Below, piece after piece: positions 15,573-17,701 of a stretch of 17,701 nucleotides of DNA; position 1 is the first letter of the stretch; each line of letters begins with the position of its first letter. The translations under genes and the position numbers were made by a program. Source of the stretch: an uncultured Chloroflexota bacterium (GTDB lineage: Bacteria; Chloroflexota; Limnocylindria; Limnocylindrales; Limnocylindraceae); NCBI GenBank assembly GCA_903944295.1, contig CAJARA010000054.1:1-17701 (forward strand), written 5' to 3'. Under the pieces are notes generated by a model that saw only the letters and a program-made list of their open reading frames with translations, was not told the DNA's origin and ran no database searches.

Positions 15573-16333
15573 GCGAACTGCCAGTGCGACGTATCGTTGA
15601 CGACGCTGCGGCTGCGGCAATCGCAACGGCAGAACTCGTCATCGCTGCCGCGCAACACGCAGTAGACGAGCGTGGCGTCTTTCACCTCTGCACGACGGGG
15701 GGAAGCACTCCAGCCGCACTCTATGCGGCACTTCGGGAGCCAGAGCGCGCGGCACGCATGCCGTGGGGCGCTACGCAGATCTGGTTCGGTGATGATCGTC
15801 ACGTCCCCCGCACCAGCCCACTCTCCAATCTCGCCCCCCTTGATGCGGTGCTGCTCGCGAGGGACAGCCACGGAGTGGCCTCCCCGATCGGCAACGACCA
15901 AGTGCACCCGTGGCCAACTGATGAAGATGGTCCAAAGGCGGTGAGCGACTATCTTGCAGCCGCTCGCGCCGCGAAGATCCAACACACCCCTGAAGGTTTC
16001 CCGCAGTTTGATCTTGTGCTGATCGGCATTGGTGGCGACGCCCACTGCCTCAGCGTCTTCCCGGGCTCCCCACTCGCCTCCAGCGACGCGCCAATCGCCG
16101 CCCCCGTGCCCGCACCAACGCACATCGAGCCGCACGTGCCGCGGCTCTCCTTCTCGCTCGGGCTCCTCCCTGCGGCGCGCGCCGTCTGCGCCACGGTCGT
16201 TGGGGCTGGCAAGAGCGCCGCGCTCGCACGCATCCTCAACGGCGAGGGGACGGTGAGCGAGGTTCCAGCCAAAGCTGCGCTTATCCCAACCGCCACTTGG
16301 ATCATCGATCGCGCCGCAGCGGCCGATCTTTAG
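15569..16333 (+). CDS. pgl: 6-phosphogluconolactonase (DevB type)
   Basis: Hydrolyses 6-phosphogluconolactone from Zwf to 6-phosphogluconate for Gnd. It has 254 residues, normal for the DevB/NagB-fold family. Seen: the phosphate loop TTGGSTPAALYAAL (42-55), FGDDRHVPRTSPLSN (73-87; the family usually has WGDER), and the catalytic region IGIGGDAHCLSVFPGS (152-167), with Asp157 and His159 retained but Ala at 158 where Gly is common (DGH). The ATG overlaps the opcA stop (ATGA). Last gene of the operon; it ends 4 bases from a convergent gene. Glucosamine-6-phosphate deaminase, the other NagB-fold option, is unlikely given these motifs and neighbours. Confidence 0.94.
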   Translation: MSELPVRRIVDDAAAAAIATAELVIAAAQHAVDERGVFHLCTTGGSTPAALYAALREPERAARMPWGATQIWFGDDRHVPRTSPLSNLAPLDAVLLARDSHGVASPIGNDQVHPWPTDEDGPKAVSDYLAAARAAKIQHTPEGFPQFDLVLIGIGGDAHCLSVFPGSPLASSDAPIAAPVPAPTHIEPHVPRLSFSLGLLPAARAVCATVVGAGKSAALARILNGEGTVSEVPAKAALIPTATWIIDRAAAADL

Positions 16334-16340
16334 CTAGCTA
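16331..16340. repeat. Palindrome TAGCTAGCTA holding both convergent stop codons
   Basis: A perfect 10-base palindrome. Its first TAG is the pgl stop on the plus strand. Its last three bases (CTA) are the TAG stop of the LamG-like gene on the minus strand. Only 4 bases separate the two coding regions, so there is no room for an intergenic terminator. Confidence 0.9.
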
Positions 16341-17093
16341 CGGCACAGTAATCCCCCACTTCGTTCCGAGCGCACGAATCACGCTGGTTCGTTCAGATGC
16401 GGTGAGCGCGCGATCCCAGATTGCCACCTCTGAGAGTGAAGCGCGAAGGTAGCGCAACCCTGTTGATGAATAGATCATCCCAACGTGTGTTGCGCTGTCA
16501 CTGCTGCTGTAGCTGAATGAGAACTCTGTCCCTCCATTGATCGAGGCGAAATCGGTACCTACGCTGTTCATGCGAATCATTAGGATCGCATTGGTGTTAA
16601 TCGATCCGATGATTCCCGAGAGGACGCTGGCACCACCATTCAGTGATCTAAGTCGCTTAGAGTCAACGACTAGGCCTGATGCCCGATCGGTCCTTCCCAG
16701 GAGCGGGTGATACCCCGTGTCACTCCCTCCCCGCAAGACAAAGAACGCTGTCGCTGAGTTGAGGGGGATCGGCTGTGCGAGAGCGAGCCCGTTATCTTCA
16801 AAGATCAACTGCGCTCTCCCTGAGACCGCAGTTGCATATGGCGCCACGCCGGATGTGAGGGCTGTGAGGTGCCGCGCCTCACCTGACTTATCAAACCAAA
16901 AGCGCACACGTGGATTTAGCGCCACGGTCGCTGTCTCTGCACTATCAGCCCAGAACCGGAGTCCACTGCTACTCACGTTTCCAGGCGTTGGGATCGTTCC
17001 AGCACCAAAAGAAAGGTTCAACGCCGCACTCCACTGCGCGGCAACGCTTGTAGTGAGAATGAGCAATGTCAGCGCAATGTACCGCCCGCTCAC
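16338..17093 (-). CDS. Secreted LamG/concanavalin-like domain protein
   Basis: A 251-residue protein that I read as exported. The N-terminus MSGRYIALTLLILTTSVAAQ is a hydrophobic signal peptide with a possible cleavage after Ala19 or a few residues later. The rest is beta-rich and follows the pattern of LamG-like jelly-roll proteins: LRFWADSAE, then VRFWFDKSGEARHLTA (the W-x-D-x-SG-x-x-x-H element), QLIFEDNGLAL, and the C-terminal SEVAIWDRALTASERTSVIRALGTKWGI, typical of these lectin-like domains. Such domains bind carbohydrate or other surfaces; a specific ligand cannot be named. The GTG at 17091-17093 overlaps the stop of the upstream gene (GTGA) and is preferred to the TTG at 17105. Codon use looks less G/C-ending than in the metabolic genes. 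Confidence 0.75.
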   Translation of the reverse strand: MSGRYIALTLLILTTSVAAQWSAALNLSFGAGTIPTPGNVSSSGLRFWADSAETATVALNPRVRFWFDKSGEARHLTALTSGVAPYATAVSGRAQLIFEDNGLALAQPIPLNSATAFFVLRGGSDTGYHPLLGRTDRASGLVVDSKRLRSLNGGASVLSGIIGSINTNAILMIRMNSVGTDFASINGGTEFSFSYSSSDSATHVGMIYSSTGLRYLRASLSEVAIWDRALTASERTSVIRALGTKWGITVP

Positions 17094-17701
17094 ACCGGAC
17101 CCCAAAGCAGCGGCAGTGTAAGGCTCCCTCCGGTCGCAGCGGGGACACCGAGAAGTATCACCTTGACTTCACAACGAAGTCCGTTCCGAGCCGCCGCTGC
17201 GCTCTGTTCCGTCAAGATTCCGGTTCCACGGTCAATTGCACTCCACTCCGCAGTGAATCGATCACTCACCTCGCTCCATGAACCCCCCAACACTCCCTGA
17301 CATCTCGTTGTGACTCGAAGCGCGCGGGCAAGCGATTGTGAAGCGTTTCCAACGTTGCCGAGCGGAGGGAGGAGCTCAGCAAAGACGATAGGATCGATGC
17401 GCAGTGCATATGCCGCAGCACACTGTGCGCCGTTCATGCCGCATGCGGAAAGGCTGATGCTCCAGATGGCGTAGCCGCCCGCCAGTAGACGCCCTTGAGC
17501 ATCTGCGCCAGCGATCGTCCGCGCTCCCTGCTCAGCCACCGCCCCGCTACTGCTCGTGAGCGAGATGCTGATGGGTAGCGTCGCAGTGAAGCTCGCCGCT
17601 GCACGCAACGCACGAAAAAGATGGGAGGTCGGGATCACGACCGCGAGCTGACCGAGCACGTCGCTGCGCTGGACTGGTCGGCTGTCGCGCGAGAGGCTTG
17701 C
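17090..17701 (-). CDS. Unrecognised protein, 5' end beyond the window
   Basis: I do not recognise this product. The frame is open from the right edge to the TGA at 17090-17092, 203 complete codons. A GTG at 17657-17659 could be a start giving 189 residues, but it has no clear ribosome site and the frame continues upstream (RDSRPVQRSDVLGQ), so a truncated longer gene is more likely. The visible part has no obvious membrane segment. It is rich in Ala, Ser and Gly with four cysteines, two close together (SACGMNGAQC) and two further on (TRCQG, LRCEV), which would fit disulfides in an exported protein. The stop overlaps the start of the LamG-like gene, so the two are probably coupled and work at the cell surface. 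A minor pilin-like component is a guess only. Confidence 0.5.
   Translation of the reverse strand, partial: ASLSRDSRPVQRSDVLGQLAVVIPTSHLFRALRAAASFTATLPISISLTSSSGAVAEQGARTIAGADAQGRLLAGGYAIWSISLSACGMNGAQCAAAYALRIDPIVFAELLPPLGNVGNASQSLARALRVTTRCQGVLGGSWSEVSDRFTAEWSAIDRGTGILTEQSAAAARNGLRCEVKVILLGVPAATGGSLTLPLLWGPV

Noticed and set aside
15182..16135. 317-codon minus-strand frame across opcA and pgl
   Set aside because: Antisense to pgl with intact catalytic motifs; low-complexity composition without motifs.

Overview
The window reads as core chromosome of a high-GC bacterium (roughly 60% G+C by eye), with short intergenic gaps, frequent GTG starts and many 4-base ATGA/GTGA stop-start overlaps. 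The gene families (OpcA-type G6PD partner, stand-alone Pgi of the kind often fused to transaldolase, SDGD-type transketolase) point to Chloroflexota or Actinomycetota. A streamlined Chloroflexota lineage is my best guess, not a firm assignment. I see no phage, IS, CRISPR, tRNA or rRNA.

Left half (1-7428, minus strand): read in transcription order it starts at about 7428 with an ABC-type exporter (ATPase plus two ABC-2 permeases). This is followed by an EamA/DMT transporter, CTP synthase (pyrG), a small transaldolase and the transcription terminator Rho, whose 3' end lies outside the window. The exporter genes and EamA overlap one another, as do pyrG and tal. A likely sigma70-type promoter lies between tal and rho and would give rho a C-rich leader of about 100 nt. 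The order pyrG-tal-rho is a reduced version of the pyrG-fba-tal-murA-glpX-rho order known from Bacillus.

Middle (7429-7533): a 105-bp divergent intergenic region with a good -10 hexamer for the right-hand operon and a weaker, overlapping candidate for the left-hand one.

Right half (7534-16333, plus strand): a seven-gene carbohydrate operon, tkt-rpiB-pgi-gnd-zwf-opcA-pgl. It encodes the whole oxidative pentose phosphate pathway (Zwf with its OpcA partner, Pgl, Gnd), ribose-5-phosphate isomerase, transketolase and the glucose-6-phosphate isomerase that feeds carbon back to glucose 6-phosphate. With the transaldolase on the opposite strand, only ribulose-phosphate 3-epimerase is missing from a full cycle. 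Sequence signatures in Zwf and Gnd favour NADP+, so the operon looks like an NADPH and pentose supply unit.

Right edge (16338-17701, minus strand): two apparently coupled genes, a secreted LamG-like protein and an unrecognised protein cut by the window end. They converge on pgl with only 4 bases between the two stop codons, both of which lie in the palindrome TAGCTAGCTA.

Most of the window is well-understood metabolism. I found no convincing undescribed system. The items most worth a second look are the possible autoregulatory leader of rho, the unfused Pgi/Tal arrangement, the OpcA-Zwf pair without the expected redox cysteines, and the unrecognised secreted-protein locus.
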